In this document: positions 26,840-36,295 of the stretch, piece after piece
Layout: every line of letters begins with the position of its first letter
How positions within the stretch are numbered: the stretch's first letter is position 1
Position numbers and translations under genes: made by a program
Origin: Achromobacter spanius
GTDB lineage: Bacteria > Pseudomonadota > Gammaproteobacteria > Burkholderiales > Burkholderiaceae_B
Reading direction: 5' to 3'
Assembly (NCBI RefSeq): GCF_002812705.1
Contig: NZ_CP025030.1
Location: 5,084,001-5,148,000, forward strand
Length of the DNA: 64,000 bases
The notes under the pieces: model-generated
What the model saw: only the letters and a program-made list of their open reading frames with translations
What the model was told of the DNA's origin: nothing
Database searches by the model: none

Positions 26840-27352
26840 TTATTGCGAGTACGGCCCCAGGAAATCCAGCTTGGCGAGCTTCACGCCCGCATTGCGCAGG
26901 ATCGCGTAGGCGGTCGTCACGTGGAAGTAGAAGTTTGGCAGCGCAAAGCTCAGCAGATACGTGTCGCCCTTGAACTCGGGCTTGAAGTCGCCGAAGTTGA
27001 TGACGATCTGCCGGTCTTCGGCGCCGTCGAACTGCTCGGGCGTCACGCTTTGCAGATAGGCGATCGTGTCCTGGATGCGTTGCTGCAATTGCGCAAACGT
27101 GGTTTCGTCATCGGGAAACTTGGGCGCCTGCCCTTGCGACAAGCGCTGCACGGCGAACTTGGCCGCATCGCTGGCGCGCTGGATCTGGCCCGACAAGGGG
27201 TACATGTCAGGCGCCAGCCGCGCGTTGACCAGATCAGCGGGGTCGGTGCCCGCCGCCTCGGCATGGGCAAGGCCCTTTTCCAGCAGGCTGGCCAGCACGG
27301 TCAAGCCGCGGATGAACACGGGCACGGATGCCTGATAAACAGAAAGCGTCAT
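26840..27352 (-). CDS. DUF1993-family protein
   Basis: A 170-residue protein with MTLSVYQASVPVFIRGLTVL at the start and FPNF-like LPNFYFHVTTAYAILRNAG near the end. This is the layout of DUF1993, a DinB-like four-helix family of unknown function, in which the C-terminal FHVTTAY His is conserved. The start at 27352 fits the family N-terminus, and the open frame upstream of it was rejected. It is convergent with the VOC gene and follows the esterase gene on the minus strand. Confidence 0.83.
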   Translation of the reverse strand: MTLSVYQASVPVFIRGLTVLASLLEKGLAHAEAAGTDPADLVNARLAPDMYPLSGQIQRASDAAKFAVQRLSQGQAPKFPDDETTFAQLQQRIQDTIAYLQSVTPEQFDGAEDRQIVINFGDFKPEFKGDTYLLSFALPNFYFHVTTAYAILRNAGVKLAKLDFLGPYSQ

Positions 27353-27498
27353 GGCAGGAAATTCCAAAGGGGTTCGTCTGGTGGGCGCCGCGCGGAATGC
27401 GGCAAGCGCCAGGGATGCGGCGATGTTACTGCCGCCGCGCGCGGTTTCCCTGGCATGCGGGCTCGACATATCCATTCCCGAAATCGGAACAATCCTGC

Positions 27499-28581
27499 CT
27501 AGGGTTTTGGCCGGCCCGCGCCCACGCGGCGCAAGCCCTGGAAGAACCGCCACACCAGCGCCGACGCATCCGGCCCGCCCCGGGCGTGATACTTCTCCGA
27601 GGCGTCGCCGCCGCTCCAGGCATGCTCCAGCCGTGTGATCTCACATAAGCGCAACACGGCTTTACGGCCGCGCAGCAAGTCCACGCGGCGGTAGGCCTTG
27701 TCGGTGCCCAAGCCCAGCACGCGCTCAACCGGCACGTCTTCGGGGCGCAGGTCGTTCAGTGCGCGGAACTGCTCGAACAATTGTTTGGCGTTGCGCGGCG
27801 CCACCGCAGGGTCCAGTTGACCTTGAAGAATCAGCGCGGGCATGCCCAGTTGAAACACGGCCGGGTCCGACACGCTTGCCAGCATCGGCAGCAAGGGCTT
27901 GACCGAGCCGCGCCGCATGGTGCTGATGCCGCCCGTGGCACTGTGGGCGTCGCCCACCACCGGCCCGGAATGCATCGCCACCGCTGCGATCAACGACGGA
28001 TGGCGCAAGGCCACCAAGGCCGCCATGCCCGCGCCCGCGGACAGGCCGGCCACGTACACACGCTCGGGGTCCAGGCCGTGCCGCGCCACTTCCGACTGGA
28101 TCAGCGCCGCGATCAAATCGGCCTCGGCGCCACCATGAGCGTCGTCGGGCTGGAACCAGCGCCAGCAGCGCTGCACCTGGCGCGTCATGGATTGCTGCGG
28201 ATACAGCACCATGAAGCCGCCGGCGTCCGCCCATTGGTTCATGCGGGTACCACGCGCGAACGCCAGCGCGGTCTGGCGACAGCCATGCAACATCACCACC
28301 ACGGGCATGCCCGTGGGCGGCGCGGAAGCCGGGGTATAGCGCGCAAAGCTCAGTTGGCGCCCCTGTCCATCGGAAAACTGCCGGGAGCCTTCCCAGCGCC
28401 CGCTACCCAGCGATGGGGCCACGGGCTGCCGTGGAGTAGACGTGGCCGGCGCTGTTTTGGCCGCCGTCTTGGCCGCCGCCTTGCGCGCGGGCTTGGGCGT
28501 CGCCATGCGCATCGCCGTGCGTTGCAGCTTGCTCAGCTTCTTTGCCGCTTTGAAAAACAGACTGGTAAAACTGCGCGCCAT
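27499..28581 (-). CDS. PHB depolymerase-family esterase (LpqC type)
   Basis: The 360-residue alpha/beta hydrolase has the PHB depolymerase family motifs: PVVVMLHGCRQTALAFARGT with the oxyanion region, the nucleophile elbow GLSAGAGMAA, and LEHAWSGGD near the end with the catalytic His. The first 55 residues are Ala/Lys/Thr-rich and basic, and resemble neither a clear signal peptide nor the catalytic domain. Family members act on short polyesters or on feruloyl and acetyl esters. Whether it is secreted is uncertain. Catalytic residues appear intact. Confidence 0.85.
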   Translation of the reverse strand: MARSFTSLFFKAAKKLSKLQRTAMRMATPKPARKAAAKTAAKTAPATSTPRQPVAPSLGSGRWEGSRQFSDGQGRQLSFARYTPASAPPTGMPVVVMLHGCRQTALAFARGTRMNQWADAGGFMVLYPQQSMTRQVQRCWRWFQPDDAHGGAEADLIAALIQSEVARHGLDPERVYVAGLSAGAGMAALVALRHPSLIAAVAMHSGPVVGDAHSATGGISTMRRGSVKPLLPMLASVSDPAVFQLGMPALILQGQLDPAVAPRNAKQLFEQFRALNDLRPEDVPVERVLGLGTDKAYRRVDLLRGRKAVLRLCEITRLEHAWSGGDASEKYHARGGPDASALVWRFFQGLRRVGAGRPKP

Positions 28582-28956
28582 TGGTAGGCCTCGGCCAGTA
28601 AACCTGCTAGAACCTCCCGGCCAAGCCGGGGCCGCCCGTCAGCCATTGCAAACGGGACACCAACGCAACGGCGATGGTCAGAACGGTAAGAGTATCTGTT
28701 GCGCTGACGCCGATGCGCCAACGCGGGTGCGAGCCCAGGAAAAAGAACAAGGCGTCCGCCTCTGCGGGCGGTTGGACAGCCGCATGAAATGTATCACAGG
28801 GTAACTGTGGAGGAGGTCGGATCCCATTGATCGCGTGCGCTGGGCTTGCACAATATCAAGCCCCACCCGCATCCCCCGTGCCCACCACCCCGCCACCCAT
28901 TGAGCCCACCGCCCAAAGCGCTTATGGTTGTAGCCTTGCATCAATAAGACGTATTC
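28582..28956. other. gene-less stretch between the esterase and hemolysin III genes
   Basis: About 375 bases in a divergent arrangement. I see no convincing coding frame, repeat or strong hairpin. The region should hold promoters for both flanking genes, but no clear promoter elements stand out. Confidence 0.5.
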
Positions 28957-29601
28957 ATGTTTCCCAACGACCGTCCCCAAACCTTCGGCGAAGAAATCGC
29001 CAACACCATCAGCCACGGCATTGGCGCCGTGGGCGCTTTGGCCGCCGCGCCCATCCTGATTGTGGCGGCAGTCCGTCAGGGCGATGCCGCCTTCATCGCG
29101 GCCGCGGCGGTTTTCGCGGCGTCGATGTGTTTGCTGTATCTGGCATCCACGATTTATCACGCCTTGCCGCTGTGCCGAGCCAAGCAGATCTTCAACGTGC
29201 TGGACCACTCGGCCATTTACCTGCTGATTGCCGGCACCTATACGCCGTTTGCCTTGGGCGCGCTGCGTGGTCCCTGGGGCTGGACCTTGTTTGGGCTGGT
29301 GTGGGCGATGGCGTTGCTGGGTGTGGGGTTGAAGGCCAGCAAGCGGCTGAACCGCCCTGCCCTGTCCACCGGCTTGTACCTGGCCATGGGGTGGCTGGTG
29401 ATCATCGCGGTCAAACCATTGATTGAAAGCGTGCCCACTGGCGGGCTTGCCTGGCTGGTGGCGGGCGGGCTGGCGTATACGGGCGGCGTCGTCTTCTTCG
29501 TGTTTGACAACCGCTGGCGCTACAGCCATTTCATCTGGCATCTGTTCGTGCTGGCGGGCACGGTCTGCCACTTTTTTGCGGTGCTTTGGTACGCGGCCTG
29601 A
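28957..29601 (+). CDS. hemolysin III / PAQR-family membrane protein
   Basis: A 214-residue protein with seven membrane segments. It has the family markers EEIANTISHGIGAVGALAA with a conserved His, STIYHALP with a second His, LDHSAIYLLIAGTYTPFALG with the Asp-His pair, and WRYSHFIWHLFVLAG with the last His. The family shares the PAQR/adiponectin-receptor fold, likely a metal-dependent hydrolase in the membrane. The name hemolysin reflects a heterologous assay and is not a proven role. The gene is convergent with the AraC gene that ends at 29636. Confidence 0.9.
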   Translation: MFPNDRPQTFGEEIANTISHGIGAVGALAAAPILIVAAVRQGDAAFIAAAAVFAASMCLLYLASTIYHALPLCRAKQIFNVLDHSAIYLLIAGTYTPFALGALRGPWGWTLFGLVWAMALLGVGLKASKRLNRPALSTGLYLAMGWLVIIAVKPLIESVPTGGLAWLVAGGLAYTGGVVFFVFDNRWRYSHFIWHLFVLAGTVCHFFAVLWYAA

Positions 29602-29635
29602 GCTTCGCGCGACGCCCCCACGTGGCGCCCCGGCT

Positions 29636-30436
29636 CTAGCGATGCCGTAGATAGTCAGTGGGCGCGCGCCCCAACACGCGGCGGAACATCGTTGAAAAGG
29701 CGGCGGGGCTTTGATAGCCGAAGTCCAGCGCAATGGCGGTGACCGATCCACCGGCCGCCAGGCGCGCCAGCGCCAAGACCACGCAAGCACGTTGACGCCA
29801 TTGCGCAAACGCCATGCCCGTCTGCTGACGGAAATATCGGCTGAAGGTACGCGGACTCATATGCAGGCGGTCTGCCCAGGTTTGCGGCGGCATGCGGGCA
29901 TCCGGCGCGGCAATGAAAGCACGACATAGCGGCGCCAGCTTCTTGTCGCGCGGCAGCGGAATATGCAGCGGCAACACGGGCGCGCGTTCCACCTCGTGCA
30001 GCAGCAAGGCCGCCAGCGCGCCGTCGCGGCCCGTGTTGTCATAGGCCGCGGGCATGTCTACCGCGTCCAACAACAACTGCCGCAACAGCGGCGACACCTC
30101 GATCACTTCGCATACATCCTGATCGGCGCGCGCCGCGCCCGGTTCGATATACGCGCTGCGCGTGCTGACGTCCCACATGCGCACCTGATGGGTCACGCCG
30201 GCGGGGATCCACACCGCGCGCTGCGGCGGCACCACCCAATTGCCGTCGCGCGTGACCACATGCATGACGCCGGTTGCGCCATACAGCAGTTGCGCCCGCC
30301 GATGCGCATGCGCCGGCAGCACATGACCGGGCGGGTAGTCGTTGCCGATGGCGACCACCGCGCGGTCCAGCGCGTCGTAGCGGTCGATATGCGTATTGCG
30401 CATGCGATAAGAAGGGTTTGGCCGAAACTCAAACAT
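29636..30436 (-). CDS. AraC-family regulator (cupin plus HTH)
   Basis: The 266-residue protein has an N-terminal cupin domain (PPGHVLPAHAHRRAQLLYGA, WVVPPQRAVWIPAGVTH) and a C-terminal AraC helix-turn-helix (TWADRLHMSPRTFSRYFRQQ and AIALDFGYQSPAAFSTMFRR). This layout is like E. coli NimR, which controls the adjacent exporter gene. Here too a divergent membrane transporter gene starts 74 bases away, which suggests a local regulator-transporter pair. A shorter start at 30403 is possible. The effector is unknown. Confidence 0.86.
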   Translation of the reverse strand: MFEFRPNPSYRMRNTHIDRYDALDRAVVAIGNDYPPGHVLPAHAHRRAQLLYGATGVMHVVTRDGNWVVPPQRAVWIPAGVTHQVRMWDVSTRSAYIEPGAARADQDVCEVIEVSPLLRQLLLDAVDMPAAYDNTGRDGALAALLLHEVERAPVLPLHIPLPRDKKLAPLCRAFIAAPDARMPPQTWADRLHMSPRTFSRYFRQQTGMAFAQWRQRACVVLALARLAAGGSVTAIALDFGYQSPAAFSTMFRRVLGRAPTDYLRHR

Positions 30437-30509
30437 TATTGTCCAAAGCGCGATAACCAGCCACCGCCCCACGCCGTATCGTCCTGGCTTGTTCTTCAGG
30501 ATGACAACC

Positions 30510-31361
30510 ATGCTTTATCTATTACTGGCGTTATTCGGCGGACTCAGCGGTGTCACCACCGTGTTGTTCGGCTTTGGCGGCGGCTTTGTCGTGGTGCCCG
30601 TGCTGTATGGCGCACTGACCGCCATGCATGGCGCAAATTCAGGTGCAAACTTCGGTACAACAACGGGCGCCATCGACCTTATCGGCCAGTCCGCGATGCA
30701 TATCGCGGTAGCCACGTCCACGTGCGTGATGGTGGTGAACGCCTTCGCCGCAACGCGCAAGCATCAGCGCGCGGGCAACCTTTTGCGCGCGTACATCTGG
30801 CCGCTGGCGGCGTATATCGCCGTGGGTGCGCTGCTGGGCGCGTGGGCCGCCACGCGCGCCAGCGGCGACCTGGTGCGCTGGGCCTTCATCGCCTACCTGG
30901 CCGTGACCATCCTGGACTGCCTGCTGCGCCAAGGCTTCTTGGCGCAAGCCGACGGCCGCGCGCCCGTGCCGCTGGGCCGGGGCGTTGTGGTGGGTGGCGG
31001 CGTGGTGATCGGCGCCATCGCCACGTTTCTGGGTGTGGGTGGCAGCGTGATGACGGTGCCGCTGCTGCGCCGTCGCGGCCTGCCCATGGCCCAGGCAGCG
31101 GCGATGGCAAACCCGTTGACCTTGCCGGTGGCCATCGTGGGCACCGTGGCCTACATGGCGGCGGCGCGCGGCCTGCCGGCCCCGCTTGCGCCGTGGATCA
31201 TCGGCTATGTCGACCTGTTGGCTTTCGCGGTGCTGGCGCTGGGCTCGTTGGCGGGCATCCGGCTGGCGGCCCCGCTGATTCCCCGCATTCCCGACCGCCT
31301 GCACGCACGCGTCTACATCGCGCTGCTGGCGCTGGTGTTGGTGAGCATGCTGGTGATCTGA
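30510..31361 (+). CDS. TauE/SafE-family membrane transporter
   Basis: The protein (283 residues) has about eight membrane segments and two internal repeats. GFGGGFVVVPVL and FLGVGGSVMTVPLLRRRG are the duplicated motifs of TauE/SafE transporters, which export sulfite, sulfoacetate or other small organic anions. The start at 30510 lies 8 bases after AGGA; an ATG at 30501 is an alternative. The divergent AraC gene probably controls it. The substrate is unknown. Confidence 0.86.
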   Translation: MLYLLLALFGGLSGVTTVLFGFGGGFVVVPVLYGALTAMHGANSGANFGTTTGAIDLIGQSAMHIAVATSTCVMVVNAFAATRKHQRAGNLLRAYIWPLAAYIAVGALLGAWAATRASGDLVRWAFIAYLAVTILDCLLRQGFLAQADGRAPVPLGRGVVVGGGVVIGAIATFLGVGGSVMTVPLLRRRGLPMAQAAAMANPLTLPVAIVGTVAYMAAARGLPAPLAPWIIGYVDLLAFAVLALGSLAGIRLAAPLIPRIPDRLHARVYIALLALVLVSMLVI

Positions 31362-31799
31362 CGGGCCGTCTTCGACGCCCTGGCGCAAAGCGACGGACCA
31401 TGACTTCGTAGGATGGGTGAAGCGCGCGGTGTCGGTGGCAAGATCGCCGGGGCAGCATCGCGCGCAACCCATCTGGCAGCGGTCCGATTTTTATCCACCG
31501 GCGGGTGATGGGTTGCGCGCGTTGGGCGCTTGGGTTTTTCTGGACGTCTCCTCGCGCTACACCCATCCTACGATCGCCCGCACCGCAACGTCACGCAGGC
31601 GCACACCTACCGAAACATCGCGGCCAGCAGCCACTACGAAACCGCGCAAAACGTTTCCGTGGCCGCCGCAGGGGCCGCCCTCCTGCAGGGACCCGCCCGC
31701 TCGTGGCCTGCCGACACAGGAAAACACATCGCGAAACTTGCCCCTTGGCGCTTGCGGTCTTCATCATGGTCGGACACTTAACCGGAACACGGAGGTTTC
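31362..31799. other. gene-less stretch with repeat copy 3
   Basis: About 440 bases. The first part (31407-31572) is a copy of the long nested inverted repeat. The remainder is unique and ends with the strong GGAGG ribosome-binding site of the DUF4168-like gene. No convincing coding frame is seen. Confidence 0.6.
31407..31572. repeat. long nested inverted repeat, copy 3
   Basis: The outer arms are CGTAGGATGGGTGAAGCGCG at 31407-31426 and its near-complement ending at 31572 (one mismatch). The inner arms CGCGCGCAACCCATC and GATGGGTTGCGCGCG are a perfect 15-bp pair. The interior differs from the two copies at 15.7-16.1 kb. Conservation of the arms with a divergent interior suggests selection on the fold or on arm recognition. 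Confidence 0.85.
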
Positions 31800-32192
31800 A
31801 TGCAGCGTTCCACTTACGCATTCCTATCCGCCGCCATTCTGACGACGGCGCTGTCCGGTGCTCCCGCGATGGCGCAGAGCGCCAGCCAGCCGGCCGCTCA
31901 GCCGCAGATGGTGCCCGCCATCACCCAACCCACCGATCAGCAACTGCAGCGCTTTGCGTCGGCATCGCAGAAGGTGTCCGGCGTGGTCGACGAATACCGT
32001 CCCAAGGTCGACGCCGCGAAAACGAACGACGACAAGCAAAAGGTTGTTCAGGAAGCCGACGCGAAGATGGTGCAACTGGTGCGCGCCGACGGCCTGACGG
32101 TTGAAGAATTCAACGGCATCGGCCAGGCCGTGCAGCAGGACCCGCAGTTGAAGCAGAAGGTGATGAACCTGAGCCAGGGCAAGTCCAAGTAA
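31800..32192 (+). CDS. exported DUF4168-like protein
   Basis: A 130-residue protein with a Sec signal peptide (about residues 1-25, ending AMA) and a Gln/Ala-rich linker. The helical domain that follows (TDQQLQRFASASQKVSGVVD, then LTVEEFNGIGQAVQQDPQLK) fits DUF4168, a periplasmic family of unknown role. A GGAGG site lies close to the ATG. A strong terminator follows 45 bases after the stop codon, so the gene is probably monocistronic. Confidence 0.8.
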   Translation: MQRSTYAFLSAAILTTALSGAPAMAQSASQPAAQPQMVPAITQPTDQQLQRFASASQKVSGVVDEYRPKVDAAKTNDDKQKVVQEADAKMVQLVRADGLTVEEFNGIGQAVQQDPQLKQKVMNLSQGKSK

Positions 32193-32235
32193 GGTCATGA
32201 GAGCATGACCGGCCGAACCGGGGATTGTTCGGCCC

Positions 32236-32268
32236 GCGCCACGCGCTTTCAAAGTGCGTGGCGCTTTT
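32236..32268 (+). terminator. Rho-independent terminator after the DUF4168-like gene
   Basis: A perfect 9-bp stem (GCGCCACGC at 32236-32244 with GCGTGGCGC at 32256-32264), an 11-base loop and TTTT. It also forms the start of a 23-bp tandem repeat. Confidence 0.75.
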
Positions 32269-32356
32269 CATTTCAAGTGCGGGGCGCTTTTCGTTTAGCG
32301 TGCGTGGCGCCTCTCAGTTCAACTGCGCGACGCTTTTCGCTTCGAGTGCGTGGGCC
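32254..32356. repeat. 23-bp tandem repeat, about 4.5 units
   Basis: Four units of 23 bases (first GTGCGTGGCGCTTTTCATTT plus CAA) at 32254, 32277, 32300 and 32323, then a partial unit to 32356. Each unit repeats the 3' half of the terminator stem with its T-rich tail, so the array looks like a multiplied terminator arm between two convergent transcription units. Confidence 0.8.
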
Positions 32357-32369
32357 GTCCGCCCGCTGA

Positions 32370-33131
32370 TCAGGTCTTCAGGCGATAACCCGTCTTGAAG
32401 ATCCAGCGCACGCCGATCAGGCATGCCAGCAGGAACACCAGCGTCATGCCCACGCTGACCCCCAGGCTGACGTCCGATACGCCATAGAACGCCCAGCGAA
32501 AGCCGCTGACCAGGTAGACCACCGGATTGAACAAGGTCGCGGTCTGCCAGAACGGCGGCAGCATCTTGATGGAATAGAAGGTGCCGCCAAGGAAGGTCAG
32601 CGGCGTGACGATCATCAGCGGAATGATCTGCAGCTTCTCAAAGCCGTCGGCCCACACGCCGATGATGAAGCCGAACAGGCTGAAGGTTACGGCGGTCAGC
32701 ACCAGGAAGCCCAGCATCCAGAAGGGGTGGGCAACCTCGAACGACACGAACAGCCGCGCCGTGGCCAGCATGATCAGCCCCAGGATGATGGACTTGCTGG
32801 CGGCCGCCCCCACATAGCCCATGACGATCTCGACATACGAGATGGGCGCGGAATGGATTTCATAGATGGTGCCGGAAAACCTCGGCATGTAGATGCCGAA
32901 CGAGGCGTTGGCGATGCTTTGCGTCAACAGCGACAGCATGATCATGCCGGGCACGATAAACGCGCCGTAGCTGACGCCGTCGATCTCGACCATGTGCGAG
33001 CCGATGGCCGACCCGAACACCACGAAATACAGCGACGTGGAAATGACGGGCGACAACACGCTTTGCATCAGCGTGCGCCAGGCGCGGGCCATTTCAAACA
33101 GGTAGATAGCGCGAATGGCGTAGAAGTTCAT
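32370..33131 (-). CDS. ABC-2 type transporter permease
   Basis: A 253-residue permease of the ABC-2 export class with six membrane segments. [20 protein letters not shown] at the first segment and [19 protein letters not shown], with [12 protein letters not shown], before the last segments are family hallmarks (YadH/NodJ-like). It pairs with the ATPase encoded just upstream, whose stop overlaps this start by ATGA. The exported substrate is unknown. Confidence 0.9.
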   Translation of the reverse strand: MNFYAIRAIYLFEMARAWRTLMQSVLSPVISTSLYFVVFGSAIGSHMVEIDGVSYGAFIVPGMIMLSLLTQSIANASFGIYMPRFSGTIYEIHSAPISYVEIVMGYVGAAASKSIILGLIMLATARLFVSFEVAHPFWMLGFLVLTAVTFSLFGFIIGVWADGFEKLQIIPLMIVTPLTFLGGTFYSIKMLPPFWQTATLFNPVVYLVSGFRWAFYGVSDVSLGVSVGMTLVFLLACLIGVRWIFKTGYRLKT

Positions 33132-34051
33132 GATTGACCGTGTACCAGGCTGACGAAGATGTCCTCAAGCGAGCTTTCGGATGAACTCAAATCGGTGAAT
33201 TCAATCTGGAGCCGGCTCAGGTCCTGCAGCAACTGTGAAATCTGGCCGCCGCCCTGGTTGTCATAGGTGTAGACCAGCTTGTAGCCGTCGGCGGACAGGT
33301 CCAGCTGATAGGCGTCCAGCGCGGTGGGAATGCCCGGCAGCGGCGCCTTCAGGGTCAGGCTCAGTTGGCGCTTGCCCAGCTTGGCCATCAGCGCGTTCTT
33401 TTCTTCCACTAGGATGATCTCGCCCTGGCGGATCACGCCGATGCGGTCGGCCATTTCCTGCGCTTCTTCGATGTAGTGCGTGGTCAGGATGATGGTGACG
33501 CCGCTTTCACGCAGCCGCCGCACCATTTCCCACATGCCGCGCCGCAATTCGACGTCCACGCCCGCGGTGGGCTCGTCCAGGAACAGAATGGCTGGTTCAT
33601 GCGACAGCGCCTTGGCGATCATCACGCGGCGCTTCATGCCGCCCGACAAGGCCATGATGCGGCTGTCCTTCTTGTCCCACAGCGACAGATCGCGCAGCAC
33701 TTTTTCTATGTAGGCCGGGTTGGCCGGCTTGCCGAACAGGCCCCGGCTGAACGTGACCGTGTTCCACACGCTTTCGAATGCGTCGGTGGAAATTTCCTGG
33801 GGCACGAGTCCGATCTTGGAACGCGCGGCGCGAAAGTCCGACACGATGTCATGGCCATCGGCCAGCACCCGGCCGTCGGACGGGTTGACGATGCCGCAGA
33901 TGATGCTGATCAGCGTCGTCTTGCCCGCGCCGTTCGGCCCGAGCAAGGCGAAGATTTCACCGCGCTGAATGTCCAGGTTGACGCCCTTGAGCGCCTGGAA
34001 TCCCGAGGCGTATCGCTTGGATAAACCCTGAATTGATATAACCGGCTGCAC
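33128..34051 (-). CDS. ABC-2 exporter ATP-binding protein
   Basis: The 307-residue ATPase has Walker [10 protein letters not shown], signature LSGGMKRR and Walker [13 protein letters not shown], then a C-terminal extension common in ABC-2 export ATPases (YadG/NodI-like). It energises the permease encoded next. The start was set at a GTG (34051) close to the usual family N-terminus. A TTG at 34063 would add four residues. The two genes form an independent two-gene operon. Confidence 0.9.
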   Translation of the reverse strand: MQPVISIQGLSKRYASGFQALKGVNLDIQRGEIFALLGPNGAGKTTLISIICGIVNPSDGRVLADGHDIVSDFRAARSKIGLVPQEISTDAFESVWNTVTFSRGLFGKPANPAYIEKVLRDLSLWDKKDSRIMALSGGMKRRVMIAKALSHEPAILFLDEPTAGVDVELRRGMWEMVRRLRESGVTIILTTHYIEEAQEMADRIGVIRQGEIILVEEKNALMAKLGKRQLSLTLKAPLPGIPTALDAYQLDLSADGYKLVYTYDNQGGGQISQLLQDLSRLQIEFTDLSSSESSLEDIFVSLVHGQS

Positions 34052-34146
34052 ACAAGCCCCCAACGTGATCGATAGCCGGGGATTTTACTCGTTACACCAG
34101 GGCCGCTTGGTCGGCCTGGTGGAACGCTGTGTTTGACATCTGGCGG

Positions 34147-35103
34147 CTACCGCCCCCAGCCCAGCACCAGGGGGTCCAGCCGGCGGGCGGTTTCCAGCAG
34201 GCCCTGGCGCACCTCGTCGCGCATCGGCGGGAACGGATGCCGGGGCGCGTCGCAATCAATCACCCCGCCCGCCTTCATCAAGGCCTTGGCCGTCAGAATG
34301 CCGCCCTGGCGGTTTTCGTAGTTGATCAGCGGCAGCCAGCGTTCATACAGGCGGTAGGCCTCGTCGCGCTGGCCCGCGCGATGCGCCTCGATGATGGGGC
34401 GGATGCCGTCGGCAAAGCCGCCGCCCGTCATCGAGCCCGTGGCGCCGGCATCCAGGTCCGGCAGCAACGTGATGGCCTCTTCGCCATCCCACGGGCCTTC
34501 GATGGCGGCCCCGCCCAGCGCAATCAGGTCACGCAGCTTCGAGGCCGCGCCCGCGGTTTCGATCTTGAAATACGACACCTGTTCGATCTCGCGCGCCATC
34601 TTCGCCAGCAGCGCGGCCGACAGCGGCGTGCCCGCCACCGGCGCGTCCTGGATCATGATGGGGATATCCACCGCGTCCGATACCTGCTGGAAAAAGGCTT
34701 GGATCTGCGCTTCGGGCACCCGGATCGTCGCGCCGTGATACGGCGGCATGATCATCAACATGGCGGCGCCCTGGTCTTGCGCGCGCCGGCTGCGCGCCGC
34801 GCAAACGCGCGTGCCGAAGTGCGTGGTGGTCACGATGACCGGCACGCGGCCGCCTACGTGTTCAAGTATGGTCCGCGTCAGCACCTCGCGCTCGTCGTCC
34901 GACAGCACGAACTGCTCCGAGAAATTGGCCAGGATGCACAGGCCGTCCACGCCAGAATCGATCATGAAGTCCACCGCGCGCTTCTGGCTGGGCAGGTCCA
35001 GCTCGCCCGATTCGGTGAACGTGGTGGGCACCACCGGGAAAATGCCGCGATAGCGCGGCGCCTGGGATGTCGCGGACAAGGGCTTGGTCAGGGTCATCGT
35101 CAT
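34147..35103 (-). CDS. DapA-family aldolase/dehydratase (sugar-acid type)
   Basis: The 318-residue TIM-barrel protein has the DHDPS/NAL family pattern: FPVVPTTFTESGELDL, VIVTTTHFGT, MIMPPYHG with the active-site Tyr, and SYFKIE with the Schiff-base Lys. Position next to an acid-sugar dehydratase suggests it acts on the 2-keto-3-deoxy acid made by that enzyme, not in lysine synthesis. The gene is last in the operon. The start at 35103 has an in-frame ATG two codons later. The reaction is an inference from context. Confidence 0.83.
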   Translation of the reverse strand: MTMTLTKPLSATSQAPRYRGIFPVVPTTFTESGELDLPSQKRAVDFMIDSGVDGLCILANFSEQFVLSDDEREVLTRTILEHVGGRVPVIVTTTHFGTRVCAARSRRAQDQGAAMLMIMPPYHGATIRVPEAQIQAFFQQVSDAVDIPIMIQDAPVAGTPLSAALLAKMAREIEQVSYFKIETAGAASKLRDLIALGGAAIEGPWDGEEAITLLPDLDAGATGSMTGGGFADGIRPIIEAHRAGQRDEAYRLYERWLPLINYENRQGGILTAKALMKAGGVIDCDAPRHPFPPMRDEVRQGLLETARRLDPLVLGWGR

Positions 35104-35109
35104 GGCGGC

Positions 35110-36282
35110 TTACTCGATGATGTTGAAATCGTTCAGGTATTCGGTCTTCAGCGTCAGCCCCAGCCCCGGCGTGTTGTCGTCCAGATCGATAAACCCTTCC
35201 TTGGCCACGGGCTCGCCGTCGAAGAGGTAGTAGAACAGCTCGTTGCCGACTTCCACATCAAACATCGGGAAGTACTCGCTCATGGGGGAAGCCAGCGTGC
35301 TCATCGTCAGGTGGTAGTTGTGCATCTGGCCGGCATGCGGAATGACCGGCACGCTGTAGGCTTCGCACAGCGCGTTGATCTTGTGCGCCGCCGTGATGCC
35401 GCCCACGCGGTTGGTGTCGTACTGCACCACCGACACGGCCTTCCTGTCCAGCAGTTGCTTGAAGCCATACAGCGAAAATTCGTGCTCGCCGCCCGAGATC
35501 GGAATCGAGGTCAGTTGGTTCAGCTCGGCGTAGCCGTCGATGTCATCCGCAATCACAGGTTCTTCCAGCCATCGCGGTTCAAACTTCTCAAGCTTGGGCA
35601 GGATGCGCTTGGCGTATTCCAGGTTCCAGCCCATATAGCATTCCAGCATCAGGTCGGTGTCGTAGCCGATGACTTCGCGGATGGCCTCCACCGATTTCAG
35701 GTTCTCGACCACGCCCTTCTGCAAATGCGCGGGCCCGTAGCCAAAGCGCATCTTGAACGCGGTAAAGCCCTGGTCCAGATAGGTCTGCGCCTCGTCCTGC
35801 ATGGCTTTCAAGTCGGTGCGATACAGCTTGGAGTAGTAGACGGGAATCTTCTCCTTGGTGCGTCCGCCCAGCAGCTTGAAAACGGGCTTGCCCACCGACT
35901 TGCCCAGGATGTCCCAGATAGCCAGGTCCACGCCGGAAATCGCCGCCATCGTCACGCCCTTGCGGCCCCACGCATGCGTGGCGCGGTACATGCGCTGCCA
36001 CAGGTATTCGTAGTCCCAGGGGTCCTGGCCCACTACCAGGGGCGCCAGGTACTGGTCGATGATGGCCTTGGCCACGCGCGGGGCCAAGGCCACATTGCCC
36101 AGCCCGACGATGCCGTCGTCCGTTTCCACTTCCACCACCGTCCAGCCGTGAAAGCGAAACGTGCTCATGGTTTCCTCGCGTGAATACAGCAGGTCCATGG
36201 CGTTGGAGCAAAAATTGCCTTGCGGCGGCACGGTCTTGCCGGTCCATTCAAAGACACGGGCGCGGACAGATTTGATCTTCAT
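35110..36282 (-). CDS. enolase-superfamily acid-sugar dehydratase, rhamnonate-dehydratase-like
   Basis: A 390-residue enolase-superfamily member. The barrel carries the metal ligands in [24 protein letters not shown] and [13 protein letters not shown], and the His of [12 protein letters not shown]. The order and the [22 protein letters not shown] spacing most resemble L-rhamnonate dehydratase, which removes water to give 2-keto-3-deoxyrhamnonate. Substrate specificity in this superfamily is easily mistaken, so only the class is firm. It lies 6 bases from the DapA-like gene, so the two enzymes probably act in sequence. Confidence 0.8.
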   Translation of the reverse strand: MKIKSVRARVFEWTGKTVPPQGNFCSNAMDLLYSREETMSTFRFHGWTVVEVETDDGIVGLGNVALAPRVAKAIIDQYLAPLVVGQDPWDYEYLWQRMYRATHAWGRKGVTMAAISGVDLAIWDILGKSVGKPVFKLLGGRTKEKIPVYYSKLYRTDLKAMQDEAQTYLDQGFTAFKMRFGYGPAHLQKGVVENLKSVEAIREVIGYDTDLMLECYMGWNLEYAKRILPKLEKFEPRWLEEPVIADDIDGYAELNQLTSIPISGGEHEFSLYGFKQLLDRKAVSVVQYDTNRVGGITAAHKINALCEAYSVPVIPHAGQMHNYHLTMSTLASPMSEYFPMFDVEVGNELFYYLFDGEPVAKEGFIDLDDNTPGLGLTLKTEYLNDFNIIE

Positions 36283-36295
36283 GGTGGGGTCCTGT

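Noticed and set aside
28533..28721. A small minus-strand frame upstream of the esterase gene.
   Set aside because: Its 62 residues are Arg-rich with no recognisable feature and overlap the esterase start. No ribosome-binding site supports it.
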